Of a stretch of 8,612 nucleotides of DNA, positions 1 to 6,965 are shown piece after piece. The stretch spans positions 1-8,612 of the forward strand of contig JAPLBI010000059.1 of NCBI GenBank assembly GCA_026392815.1. Reading direction: 5' to 3'. The notes under the pieces are model-generated. The model was given only the letters and a program-made list of their open reading frames with translations, was not told where the DNA came from and made no database searches. The position numbers were made by a program, and so were the translations under genes. Every line of letters begins with the position of its first letter. The first letter of the stretch is position 1. The stretch comes from Actinomycetota bacterium (GTDB taxonomy: Bacteria > Actinomycetota > Actinomycetes > Nanopelagicales > Nanopelagicaceae).

Positions 1-171
1 AGGGAGCCCGCACATCCAAAGGGTATTCAAATCATCAAGCAACTCTTCTGTTGAAACGGAGAACTCTTTCGCCAGATCCTTAACTGATATTCCCTGATGG
101 GTAGTTATATAAGGAACTAAATCCAATAAACGAGCGGTTTTAGCGATCGGTGAGGATGGTTGCTTAGCCAT
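1..171 (-). CDS. pafC: PafC, N-terminal part (DNA-damage response regulator), cut by the window edge
   Basis: The reading frame starts at ATG 171-169 and stays open to base 1, giving 57 residues that begin MAKQPSSPIAKTARLLDLVP and end near LWMCGLP. The RLL-LVPYI start, the winged-helix-like segment GISVKDLAKEFSVSTEELLDDL (a helix-turn-helix of the WYL-regulator type) and the L-x3-GLP ending are typical of PafC N-termini. PafC partners PafB to form the transcription activator of the LexA-independent DNA-damage response in mycobacteria. The start codon lies inside the end of pafB (8-base overlap), and a GGGGTG sequence sits 7 bases upstream, so co-translation with pafB is likely. The WYL and WCX domains lie outside the window. 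The assignment rests on the N-terminus plus the pafB neighbour. A paralogous WYL regulator is the only realistic alternative. Confidence 0.88.
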   Translation of the reverse strand, partial: MAKQPSSPIAKTARLLDLVPYITTHQGISVKDLAKEFSVSTEELLDDLNTLWMCGLP

Positions 172-1114
172 AGCGCTTCACCCCGAGTTCCAACCTCTCG
201 ATAATTTCAGCCCTAACATCACCCGGTTCGAGGACGATTGCATCATCTGCGTACCAGAGGACTTCTTCAATAAATCTCTCTTGATCTCGATAGCTCAATT
301 CGACTAAATCCCAGCCAGCAATTGAACTCTTGGCGGATGCGCTCTTCGATCTCGAACGTAGCGCTAACGCTCTACCGGCTCGCAAAAAGATCGCCGCTGT
401 ACGAATCTCATCTGCATTACTGCCTTGGCTGGATAGATCAAAACTTTTTTCCACCTCGAAAGATCCTGACTTGCCTTCAGATGCGATATCACCTGAAATG
501 CGATCGAGTCGGAAACTTCTAACTCCTAACTTCTCCAGATCTAGGCCATATAGATACCAATGGCCATAGCGAGAAGTGACCGCATAAGGAGCGATTTTCC
601 GTTCCTGTTCGGTTAGCTCTTCACTTAGGTATTTAAAGGAGATCTTCTGTCGAGATGTAATAGCACTGATCGCAACTTGTAAATTCTTATCTCGAATATT
701 TGCATGCGGTGAGAGATCAGGAATTGATTCGATATCTGACTCGATGCCGATAGCGTGCAATTTTCTTAGCGCAGTAAGTGCAGATCCATCTAGCGCCGCT
801 CCCCGCCATGCTTCTGCGGCTAGAGAAAGAAGTGAGATCTCCTGGCTAGTAACTTCACCTAATTGGAATTGGTAACTATCTGGCTTGATTCGATAGCCAG
901 CCTCATCTTCAAATAGTGGATCAAACGAGCCAACTTCAATTTCAATTCCGAGATTTCGAAGATCATCTTTATCGCGCTCAAACATCCGCTCTTTGCTATC
1001 CGCAGTGCCTTCATATCCATCAACGGTGCGAAAGATTTCAGTTTTCGTTATATATCTCTTCGTTGCCAGGAGCGCGATTGTTAAATTTACTAAACGCTCA
1101 GTCTTCCGCGACAC
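164..1114 (-). CDS. pafB: PafB, WYL-domain transcriptional regulator of the DNA-damage response
   Basis: A 316-residue protein, the usual PafB size. The N-terminus VSRKTERLVNLTIALLATKR followed by YITKTEIFRTVDGYEG is the characteristic PafB winged helix-turn-helix (residues 1 to about 60). A WYL domain follows at about 140-215, with GHWYLYGLD at 184-192 and RSFRLDRI at 199-206, and then a WCX-type C-terminal extension. I chose GTG 1114-1112 rather than the longer ATG at 1159 because family members begin at SRKTER. An AAGGGG ribosome site lies 7 bases upstream, and the extra 15 residues look unlike the family. In mycobacteria PafB with PafC activates many DNA-repair genes after damage; the WYL domain is thought to sense a nucleic-acid signal. 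The gene overlaps trmI by 17 bases upstream and pafC by 8 bases downstream, suggesting one transcript from trmI. The name (proteasome accessory factor) comes from linkage to pafA, which is not next to it here. Confidence 0.95.
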   Translation of the reverse strand: MSRKTERLVNLTIALLATKRYITKTEIFRTVDGYEGTADSKERMFERDKDDLRNLGIEIEVGSFDPLFEDEAGYRIKPDSYQFQLGEVTSQEISLLSLAAEAWRGAALDGSALTALRKLHAIGIESDIESIPDLSPHANIRDKNLQVAISAITSRQKISFKYLSEELTEQERKIAPYAVTSRYGHWYLYGLDLEKLGVRSFRLDRISGDIASEGKSGSFEVEKSFDLSSQGSNADEIRTAAIFLRAGRALALRSRSKSASAKSSIAGWDLVELSYRDQERFIEEVLWYADDAIVLEPGDVRAEIIERLELGVKRYG

Positions 1115-1982
1115 CGTAAGACCCCTTCGCAGGACGACGACGTCGAGCCAGGACCTCAACGCCTGGAGCCATGCGGCGAGAGAAGATCAAGAATCCGGTG
1201 TGACCGATCATTCTCTGCTGCGGACGAACTGCTAAACCTTCATGGTGCCAACCACGAACCATGCTCTCAAAACTTTCCGGCTCAGTGAAGTGGCCATCAT
1301 CTTTTAGCGCCTCCGCTGTGGCCGATAGCTGCGTGGTGGTTGCGACATAAGCCATAAAGACTCCCCCAGGGCGCAAAACTTTCGCTGCCATCTCGACGCA
1401 CTCCCAAGGAGCAAGCATGTCTAGTATCACGCGATCAAACTCGTGGTCGAACTCTTGTTCTTGGACTGAACCGATTGCAAGTGACCAGTTTGCAGGTCGA
1501 CCGCCAAAGTAATTTTCAATATTGGATGTTGCGTTCGCGGCAAACTCTTCGCGACGTTCGACAGAGTGCACAGAACCCGATGGGCCAACTGCGCGTAAAA
1601 GCGAGAGCGTCAGCGCACCGCTTCCCACACCTGCTTCAAGTACTCGCGCACCCGGAAAAATATCTGCAAAGCCCACAATTAGCGCGGAATCTTTAGGATA
1701 AACAATCGTCGCGCCGCGAGGCATAGATAGAACGTAATCAGTGAGCAGAGGAATGAAAGCGGTGAACTTCAAACCAGCGCTTGTGCTGACAACTGAACCT
1801 TCCGGAAGTCCGATCAAATCATCGTGAATGATCCAACCTTTATGGGTGTGCCACTCCTTACCTGGAGTTATGGTGATGCTGTAAATCTTTCCTTTTTGAT
1901 CGGTCAGTTGAACTCGATCGCCAGCGACAAAACGTCCGCGATTGGCTTCTAGATCGGCGTTGCTCTCAATATGGCTAGACAC
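1098..1982 (-). CDS. trmI: tRNA (adenine-58-N1)-methyltransferase TrmI
   Basis: A 294-residue class I SAM-dependent methyltransferase. It makes m1A at position 58 in the T-loop of tRNA and in known homologues works as a tetramer. The N-terminal beta-barrel (about 1-75) contains RVQLTDQKGKIYSITITPGK and HTHKGWIIHDDLIGLPEGSVV, both typical of bacterial/archaeal TrmI. YPKD (95-98) precedes the SAM-binding motif I VLEAGVGSGALT (114-125), with the acidic ribose ligand at VER (141-143). LDMLAPWE (187-194) carries the catalytic-type Asp188, and RPGG is at 204-207. A C-terminal block with RGWH and RPQQRMIGHTGFL (243-265) is also family-typical. The start is GTG at 1982; an in-frame stop lies 10-12 bases upstream, so no longer version is possible. 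No Shine-Dalgarno is visible, but a TAAGAT box sits 6 bases before the GTG, which suits a leaderless transcript. It is the first gene of a trmI-pafB-pafC run and is divergent from the RecB-like gene. Confidence 0.95.
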   Translation of the reverse strand: MSSHIESNADLEANRGRFVAGDRVQLTDQKGKIYSITITPGKEWHTHKGWIIHDDLIGLPEGSVVSTSAGLKFTAFIPLLTDYVLSMPRGATIVYPKDSALIVGFADIFPGARVLEAGVGSGALTLSLLRAVGPSGSVHSVERREEFAANATSNIENYFGGRPANWSLAIGSVQEQEFDHEFDRVILDMLAPWECVEMAAKVLRPGGVFMAYVATTTQLSATAEALKDDGHFTEPESFESMVRGWHHEGLAVRPQQRMIGHTGFLIFSRRMAPGVEVLARRRRPAKGSYGVAED

Positions 1983-1988
1983 GGGAGC

Positions 1989-1994
1989 ATCTTA
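1989..1994 (-). promoter_or_regulatory. Putative -10 box of a leaderless trmI promoter
   Basis: On the minus strand the sequence reads TAAGAT, matching the actinobacterial TANNNT -10 pattern, followed by six bases and then the GTG start of trmI. That spacing would put the transcription start at or next to the start codon. There is no good Shine-Dalgarno, and no clear -35 was found. The box also contains the in-frame stop that limits the coding region. This is prediction from sequence only. Confidence 0.4.
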
Positions 1995-2017
1995 GGCGCA
2001 AAGCTCGGGTGAACGGG

Positions 2018-2023
2018 TATCTT
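2018..2023 (+). promoter_or_regulatory. Putative -10 box of a leaderless promoter for the RecB-like gene
   Basis: TATCTT fits TANNNT and ends eight bases before ATG 2032. The intervening bases CCTTCATT contain no Shine-Dalgarno, so a leaderless or nearly leaderless transcript is likely. Together with the minus-strand box at 1989-1994, the whole 49-base divergent gap is accounted for by two start-proximal promoters. No -35 box is recognisable. Confidence 0.4.
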
Positions 2024-2031
2024 CCTTCATT

Positions 2032-2787
2032 ATGAGCCAATTGAGACTTTCGCCCAGCCGCATCAGCGACTTTAACAATTGTCCACAGCTCTATAAATAT
2101 CGCACGATTGACCTACTGCCAGAGCCACCGAGTATTGATGCCGAACGCGGAACTTTAATTCATACCGTTCTGGAAGATCTCTTTGAAGTTCCTGCATCCG
2201 ATCGCACCGTCTCCAACGCTGCACAGATGTTGCCAGAGAAATGGCAGGCACAGATCGAAGCTAAGCCCGCCATTAAAGAACTGGTTTTAGATTCCGGAGC
2301 ATGGTTTAAGAGAGCCGAAGAGCTGTTGGGCAATTACTTTACTTTGGAGAATCCAACTCTCTTTGAACCAACTTACCGAGAGCTTCATCTCGAGATGGAT
2401 CTCTCCCCCGAACTTTATCTTCACGGCTCTGTAGATCGTTTAGATGTTGCACCAACTGGTGAGGTACGAATCGTCGACTATAAAACTGGTAAATCTCCCA
2501 AACCAGGTTGGGAAGATAAGGCCTTCTTTCAACTGCGCGTATATGCCCTTCTATATTGGAAGAACCACGGCGTAATTCCAAAGTTGTTGCAGCTGATTTA
2601 TATGGGCGATACCCGATTGATCAAAAGTACGCCCACTGAGAAAGATTTAATTAAGACCGAACAAACACTCTTTGACGTCGCCGCCGATATCTTGCGCGCT
2701 ATTGAGCGAAATGAGTTCCGACCACGTCCAACCAAATTATGCGATTGGTGCTTCTTTAAGGCTATCTGCCCAGCTCACGTTGGTTAA
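2032..2787 (+). CDS. RecB-family PD-(D/E)XK nuclease with predicted 4Fe-4S cluster
   Basis: A 251-residue single-domain nuclease of the RecB/AddB-C-terminal/Cas4 superfamily (PDDEXK_1). Visible motifs in order are the N-terminal LSPSRISDFNNCPQLYKYR with Cys17; GTLIHTVLEDL with His44; GSVDRLDV with Asp135; IVDYKTGK with Asp149 and Lys151; and the helix QLRVYALLYW with Gln167. Together these form the nuclease active site. Cys237, Cys240 and Cys246 in LCDWCFFKAIC, with Cys17, have the spacing of the Fe-S cluster that closes AddB/Cas4-like nucleases. The start MSQLRLSPSRISDF is family-like. Homologues beside trmI are conserved in actinobacteria, including M. tuberculosis Rv2119 as I recall. Their substrate and role are not established to my knowledge; DNA repair or processing is the likely field. 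There is no helicase domain, and no cas1/cas2 neighbours support a CRISPR role. The gene converges on the HAD gene with a 26-base overlap at the 3' ends. Confidence 0.93.
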   Translation: MSQLRLSPSRISDFNNCPQLYKYRTIDLLPEPPSIDAERGTLIHTVLEDLFEVPASDRTVSNAAQMLPEKWQAQIEAKPAIKELVLDSGAWFKRAEELLGNYFTLENPTLFEPTYRELHLEMDLSPELYLHGSVDRLDVAPTGEVRIVDYKTGKSPKPGWEDKAFFQLRVYALLYWKNHGVIPKLLQLIYMGDTRLIKSTPTEKDLIKTEQTLFDVAADILRAIERNEFRPRPTKLCDWCFFKAICPAHVG

Positions 2788-3433
2788 CTTCTGACCACTT
2801 CTCTAAATCTGCAAAAGTTATATCCTCAAATGAGGCGATGACTTTTAAGCGGGGCTGCTCCTGAATTTCTACATAGTGTGGGATCGCAACGACAAACGCT
2901 CCACTTGCGACAGCCGCCGTTATGCCAGTTGGTGAATCTTCAAAGATAAGCGATTGCTCGATATCAACGCTAAGAAGTTTTGCTGCATGCAGATAAGGAT
3001 CAGGAAAAGGTTTAGTTCGTTCGATATCACCAGCACCTACCGTTACATCAAAGTACTTCTCGCTCATGCCGCGAAGAACTCCATCTACGATCGGGCGTGG
3101 ACTAGCTGAAACTAAACCTTGTTTCGTACCCGAACCGTGTATCGCTTTAGATATTGCTAGCGCACCTGGCATCAGTGGGACTTTTTTAGAGAGACGATCG
3201 GTCATCTCGGCGATGATCATCACCTCTAACTCTGTTGGCGATTTACGTCCCTCAAGACAATTAGACATATATTCCGCGACACGACGAAGTGGTCCGCCGA
3301 GGCAGTGCAGCTGATCTTCCGGCTTCCAGTCATAACCATTTTCACGCATCATTAGCGTCTCGGCTTCATGCCACTGTGGCTCGGAATCTAGAAAGAGTCC
3401 GTCCATATCAAAGAAGATTGCTTGGAAACTCAA
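2762..3433 (-). CDS. HAD-superfamily hydrolase (beta-phosphoglucomutase/phosphatase-like)
   Basis: A 223-residue haloacid dehalogenase-type hydrolase with a C1 helical cap. Motif I is FFDMDGLFLDSE, with nucleophile Asp9 and acid/base Asp11. The cap lies at about residues 15-85. Motif II is VSAS with Ser109, motif III is Lys141 in TKPFPDP, and motif IV is IFEDSPTG with Glu165 and Asp166. All catalytic positions are intact, so it should be an active magnesium-dependent phosphatase or phosphomutase. The substrate cannot be read from the sequence; sugar phosphates or small phosphometabolites are usual for this subfamily. The only start that keeps the conserved N-terminus is TTG at 3433-3431, which forms a TTGA overlap with the metH stop codon, so translation is probably coupled to metH. 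HAD genes commonly follow metH in actinobacteria, but I know of no proven biochemical link. No Shine-Dalgarno is well placed before the TTG. Confidence 0.92.
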   Translation of the reverse strand: MSFQAIFFDMDGLFLDSEPQWHEAETLMMRENGYDWKPEDQLHCLGGPLRRVAEYMSNCLEGRKSPTELEVMIIAEMTDRLSKKVPLMPGALAISKAIHGSGTKQGLVSASPRPIVDGVLRGMSEKYFDVTVGAGDIERTKPFPDPYLHAAKLLSVDIEQSLIFEDSPTGITAAVASGAFVVAIPHYVEIQEQPRLKVIASFEDITFADLEKWSEVNQRELGR

Positions 3434-6400
3434 TTTGCGTTGAAGTATTTCGCCTCAGGATGATGAACGATAATCGCAGATGTACTTTGTTCAGGATGTA
3501 ACTGGAACTCTTCAGAGAGCTCTACGCCAATGCGTCCTGGTTCTAGCAACTCGCATAGCTCAACTTGTTGTTCGATGTTTGGACAGGCTGGATAACCGAA
3601 TGAGTATCTAGATCCGCGGTAACCCTGATCCAAAATTCCTTGCAGATCTGGTGCATCATCTCCGCGGACATGGAATTCTTCGCGAATTCGTGCGTGCCAA
3701 TGCTCAGCTAGCGCTTCTGTTAACTGAACTGATAAGCCGTGTAGCTCTAAATACTCGCGGTAGTTGTTCGCAGCAAAGAGTTCATTTGCCGCTTTACTGA
3801 TCTCGCTACCCATCGTGACCACGTGAAATGCGACAACATCGGTCTTACCTGAATCTTTATCGGCGAAAAAGTCACTCAAACAGAGTCTGCGATCGCGTGA
3901 TTGACGTGGGAACGAGAAGCGGGTGCGTTCTTTTCCTTTATCAGGGCCTTCGTGATGCAAGATAACTAGATCATTGCCATCGCTAACACATGGGAAGTAG
4001 CCGTAAACAACGGCGGCATTTAACCAACCTTTAGATTGAACCTGATTTAGAAGTGCGCGAAGACGAGGACGCCCTTCATTTTCAACCATCGTTTCATATT
4101 CACCGCGGGCACCCTTTAAGCCCCACTGACCAACGAACAAAGCTCGTTCATCAAGCATTTCAACATAATCCGCTAAAGGAACGCCCTTAATGATTCGAGA
4201 ACCAAAAAATGGAGCGGCCGGAATATCGATATCGATCGCGACATCGCTTCGCTTGGTATCAATTACTAAATCTTCATCTTTCTTAGGACGTAGCGGAACT
4301 TTGCGTTCTCTTAGCGCCGGCAAGGTAGCCCCTGGAACTCCGCGCTTAACTGCCATAATCGAATCCATCAAGCGAAGTCCCTCAAATGCATCTCGGGCAT
4401 AACGAACTTCTCCAGGAAACATTCCAGCCAGATCTTGTTCTACGAAGGCGCGAGTCAAGGCTGCTCCCCCAAGTACAACCGGCCACTTTTCAGCAAGCCC
4501 ACGATTAGTTAACTCTTCGAGGTTCTCTTTCATGATCACCGTTGACTTAACAAGCAACCCGCTCATACCAATGGCATCGACGTTAGATTCTTGCGCAGCA
4601 TCAATAATCTGATTGATTGTCTGCTTAATTCCAATATTTACGACGGTATATCCATTGTTACTCAAGATGATATCTACCAGGTTCTTGCCGATATCGTGAA
4701 CATCGCCCTTGACGGTAGCCAGCAGCATTGTGCCGCGACCTTCGTCATCGGTCTTCTCCATATGCGGCTCAAGATAAGCAACTGCCGTCTTCATAACTTC
4801 AGCGCTCTGAAGTACGAAGGGAAGTTGCATCTCGCCTTTACCGAAGAGTTCGCCTACTACCTTCATACCTTCAAGTAGGTAATCGTTAATGATCGTAAGC
4901 GGATTGATGCCCTCAACCATCGCAGTATCAAGATCATCGCTTAAGCCAACTTTTTCACCATCGATAATGCGACGCTGCAAACGTTCAGTCAGCGGCAAAG
5001 CGGCTAATTCTGAGGCTCGAACATTTCGAGAAGCCGCTAGTTCAACGCCTTCAAAGAGTTGTAGAAATTCAGTTAGCGGGTCATAGATACATGTCTCACC
5101 GTCGTACTTGCGGCGGTCATAAACTAAATCGAGGGCTACTTCCTTTTGTCGCTCTTCAATGCGTGATAGAGGTGTGATCTTTGAAGGATGAACGATCGCT
5201 GAGTCAAGCCCTGCTGCTACACACTCATGTAAAAAAACCGAGTTGAGAACAACGCGCGCTGCGGGGTTCAGACCAAATGAAACATTTGATACGCCAAGAG
5301 TTGTTTGAACATCTGGATATTCAGCCTTGAGCTGGCGAATCGCCTCTAGCGTTTCGATACCGTCGCGGCGAGTTTCCTCTTGGCCGGTGGCGATAGGAAA
5401 TGTCAGGGCATCGATCAAGATGTCGCCAGTCTTCATCTGCCAATTGGTAGTTAGATCTTCAATCAGTCGACGCGCAACGCGCAACTTCCATTCTGCTGTA
5501 CGGGCTTGACCTTCTTCATCGATAGTCAGTGCAACAACTGATGCGCCATGTTCTTTAACCAAGGGCATTATTCGCGCGAAGCGAGATGTAGAACCGTCAC
5601 CATCTTCGTAGTTAACTGAGTTTATAACGCAGCGACCACCGAGCGCTTCGAGCCCTGCTTTGATCACATTAGGTTCGGTCGAATCAAGAACAATCGGCAA
5701 AGTTGACGCGGTAGCAAAACGTGATGCGATTTCGTACATATCTTTAGCGCCATCGCGACCGACGTAATCCACTGAAAGATCGAGCATATGCGCTCCGTCG
5801 CGGATCTGATCGCGGGCGATTTCTACGCACTTCTCCCAATCTTCGGCAACAAGTGCATCACGAAAAGCGCGAGAACCATTGGCGTTGGTCTTCTCACCGA
5901 TCGCTAGATAAGTATTGTCTTGGCGAAATGGAACGTATTGGTAAAGCGATGAAGCACCCGGATCGAGCGCCGCTCCGCGATCTTTAAATGGCTTGCTCGA
6001 CATTTTCTCGACAACTGCCGCAAGGTGTTCCGGTGTAGTTCCACAGCATCCACCAATTAGGCCGATGCCATAATCGCCCACAAATGTTTCGAGGGCATCG
6101 GCTAACTCTTTAGGCCCAAGTGGATATTCAGCGCCTTTTGCACCGAGTATTGGCAGGCCAGCATTTGGCATTACTGAAATGGCACAGTTTGCAAACTTTG
6201 ATAGGTAACGCAGGTGCTCAGACATTTCTGCAGGACCTGTCGCACAGTTAAGCCCAATTAGATCAATCTCTAGCGGCTCTAACGCATTTAGCGCTGCGCC
6301 AATCTCGGAGCCCAGCAACATCGTTCCAGTTGTTTCAACAGTTACCTGTGCAATCAGTACTACATCGAAATCGACTTCCTCTATCGCTTGGCGACAACCA

Positions 6401-6936
6401 TTTACGGCGGCTTTGGCCTGCAACAAATCTTGAGTCGTTTCAACTAAGAGCGCATCTGATTTTGCATCAAGAAGACCTTTTGCGGCTGTGTAATAAGCTT
6501 CTTTAAGCTTTTGATATGTCGTGTGTCCGAGCGAAGGCAACTTCGTTCCGGGTCCAAGTGAGCCAAGTACGAAACGTGGCTTCTCTTTCGTGCTCGCGGC
6601 ATCTGCTGCCTCGCGAGCGATTTTGCCACCGGCAAACGCCAGTTCGTAAATTCGATCTTCAATTCCGTATTCGGCTAAATTTGCCCAATTCGCGCCGAAG
6701 GTATTGGTTTCAATTGCATCAACGCCGACCGCCAAATACTTATCGTGAACTTCGCGAACAACATCTGGCCGCGAAACGTTAAGAATCTCATTGCAACCTT
6801 CATGGCCTTGGAAATCCTCAAGCGTTGGATCGGCCTCTTGCAACATCGTGCCCATCGCCCCATCGGCGATTACCGTGCGCGATGCCAGGGCTTGGCGGAG
6901 TAATCCCGCGGGTCTCTGGCGATTAGGGCTCGTCAC
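3430..6936 (-). CDS. metH: Cobalamin-dependent methionine synthase MetH
   Basis: A full-length 1168-residue enzyme that moves a methyl group from 5-methyltetrahydrofolate to homocysteine through cobalamin. The homocysteine domain (about 15-312) has ADGAMGTMLQ and zinc ligands Cys231 (GLNC), Cys297 and Cys298 (GGCCGTTPEH). The pterin domain (about 340-600) starts at AIGEKTNANGSRAF. The B12 cap (about 650-730) is followed by the cobalamin domain, with GDVHDIGKN holding Asp745 and the axial His747, and MSGLLVKST at 791-799. The C-terminal SAM-dependent reactivation domain (about 905-1165) includes GSRYSFGYPACPN at 1108-1120. No internal stop or missing motif is seen. The start is GTG at 6936; no Shine-Dalgarno is visible, but a TAACCT box lies 7 bases upstream. 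No cobalamin riboswitch can fit in the 29-base gap to the divergent PAC2 gene. The gene is coupled at its 3' end to the HAD gene by a 4-base overlap. Confidence 0.98.
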   Translation of the reverse strand: MTSPNRQRPAGLLRQALASRTVIADGAMGTMLQEADPTLEDFQGHEGCNEILNVSRPDVVREVHDKYLAVGVDAIETNTFGANWANLAEYGIEDRIYELAFAGGKIAREAADAASTKEKPRFVLGSLGPGTKLPSLGHTTYQKLKEAYYTAAKGLLDAKSDALLVETTQDLLQAKAAVNGCRQAIEEVDFDVVLIAQVTVETTGTMLLGSEIGAALNALEPLEIDLIGLNCATGPAEMSEHLRYLSKFANCAISVMPNAGLPILGAKGAEYPLGPKELADALETFVGDYGIGLIGGCCGTTPEHLAAVVEKMSSKPFKDRGAALDPGASSLYQYVPFRQDNTYLAIGEKTNANGSRAFRDALVAEDWEKCVEIARDQIRDGAHMLDLSVDYVGRDGAKDMYEIASRFATASTLPIVLDSTEPNVIKAGLEALGGRCVINSVNYEDGDGSTSRFARIMPLVKEHGASVVALTIDEEGQARTAEWKLRVARRLIEDLTTNWQMKTGDILIDALTFPIATGQEETRRDGIETLEAIRQLKAEYPDVQTTLGVSNVSFGLNPAARVVLNSVFLHECVAAGLDSAIVHPSKITPLSRIEERQKEVALDLVYDRRKYDGETCIYDPLTEFLQLFEGVELAASRNVRASELAALPLTERLQRRIIDGEKVGLSDDLDTAMVEGINPLTIINDYLLEGMKVVGELFGKGEMQLPFVLQSAEVMKTAVAYLEPHMEKTDDEGRGTMLLATVKGDVHDIGKNLVDIILSNNGYTVVNIGIKQTINQIIDAAQESNVDAIGMSGLLVKSTVIMKENLEELTNRGLAEKWPVVLGGAALTRAFVEQDLAGMFPGEVRYARDAFEGLRLMDSIMAVKRGVPGATLPALRERKVPLRPKKDEDLVIDTKRSDVAIDIDIPAAPFFGSRIIKGVPLADYVEMLDERALFVGQWGLKGARGEYETMVENEGRPRLRALLNQVQSKGWLNAAVVYGYFPCVSDGNDLVILHHEGPDKGKERTRFSFPRQSRDRRLCLSDFFADKDSGKTDVVAFHVVTMGSEISKAANELFAANNYREYLELHGLSVQLTEALAEHWHARIREEFHVRGDDAPDLQGILDQGYRGSRYSFGYPACPNIEQQVELCELLEPGRIGVELSEEFQLHPEQSTSAIIVHHPEAKYFNAN

Positions 6937-6943
6937 TTGGCAG

Positions 6944-6949
6944 AGGTTA
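6944..6949 (-). promoter_or_regulatory. Putative -10 box of a leaderless metH promoter
   Basis: The minus strand reads TAACCT, a TANNNT match, followed by seven bases and the GTG start of metH. No Shine-Dalgarno is present, so transcription starting at the GTG is plausible. A plus-strand TANNNT match, TACCGT at 6948-6953, overlaps it and could serve the divergent PAC2 gene. If both are used, polymerase binding on the two strands would compete. Prediction only. Confidence 0.33.
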
Positions 6950-6953
6950 CCGT

Positions 6954-6959
6954 AAGGTG
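6954..6959 (+). promoter_or_regulatory. Ribosome binding site of the PAC2 gene
   Basis: AAGGTG lies six bases before GTG 6966 and four bases before the overlapping ATG 6964 (sequence ATGTG). The spacing favours the GTG, which is also the codon that opens the conserved N-terminal frame EIHKIPALRSPIMVIAFSGW. The ATG opens the other frame. Confidence 0.5.
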
Positions 6960-6965
6960 ATCAAT

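Noticed and set aside
1115..1159. Longer pafB starting at ATG 1159 (15 extra residues).
   Set aside because: Family proteins begin at SRKTER, GTG 1114 has an AAGGGG site at good spacing, and the extension would overlap trmI by 62 bases with no similarity.
2002..2023. PafBC-type damage promoter (TGTC-R-GTG, spacer, TANNNT) upstream of the RecB-like gene, from GCTCGGGTG followed by TATCTT.
   Set aside because: Only a partial match to the upstream element and the spacer is about two bases short of the motif as I recall it; too weak to report as a site.
2032..2787. Cas4 of a CRISPR-Cas system.
   Set aside because: No repeats, cas1 or cas2 in the window; the gene order matches the conserved chromosomal trmI neighbourhood instead.
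4591..4878. Plus-strand open frame of 95 codons inside metH, and other open frames opposite metH, trmI, pafB, mshC and HAD.
   Set aside because: They lie opposite conserved coding sequence, show no recognisable family and no supporting ribosome sites; they are shadows of the real genes.
6937..6965. Cobalamin riboswitch controlling metH.
   Set aside because: Only 29 bases separate metH from the divergent PAC2 gene; no room for such an RNA.
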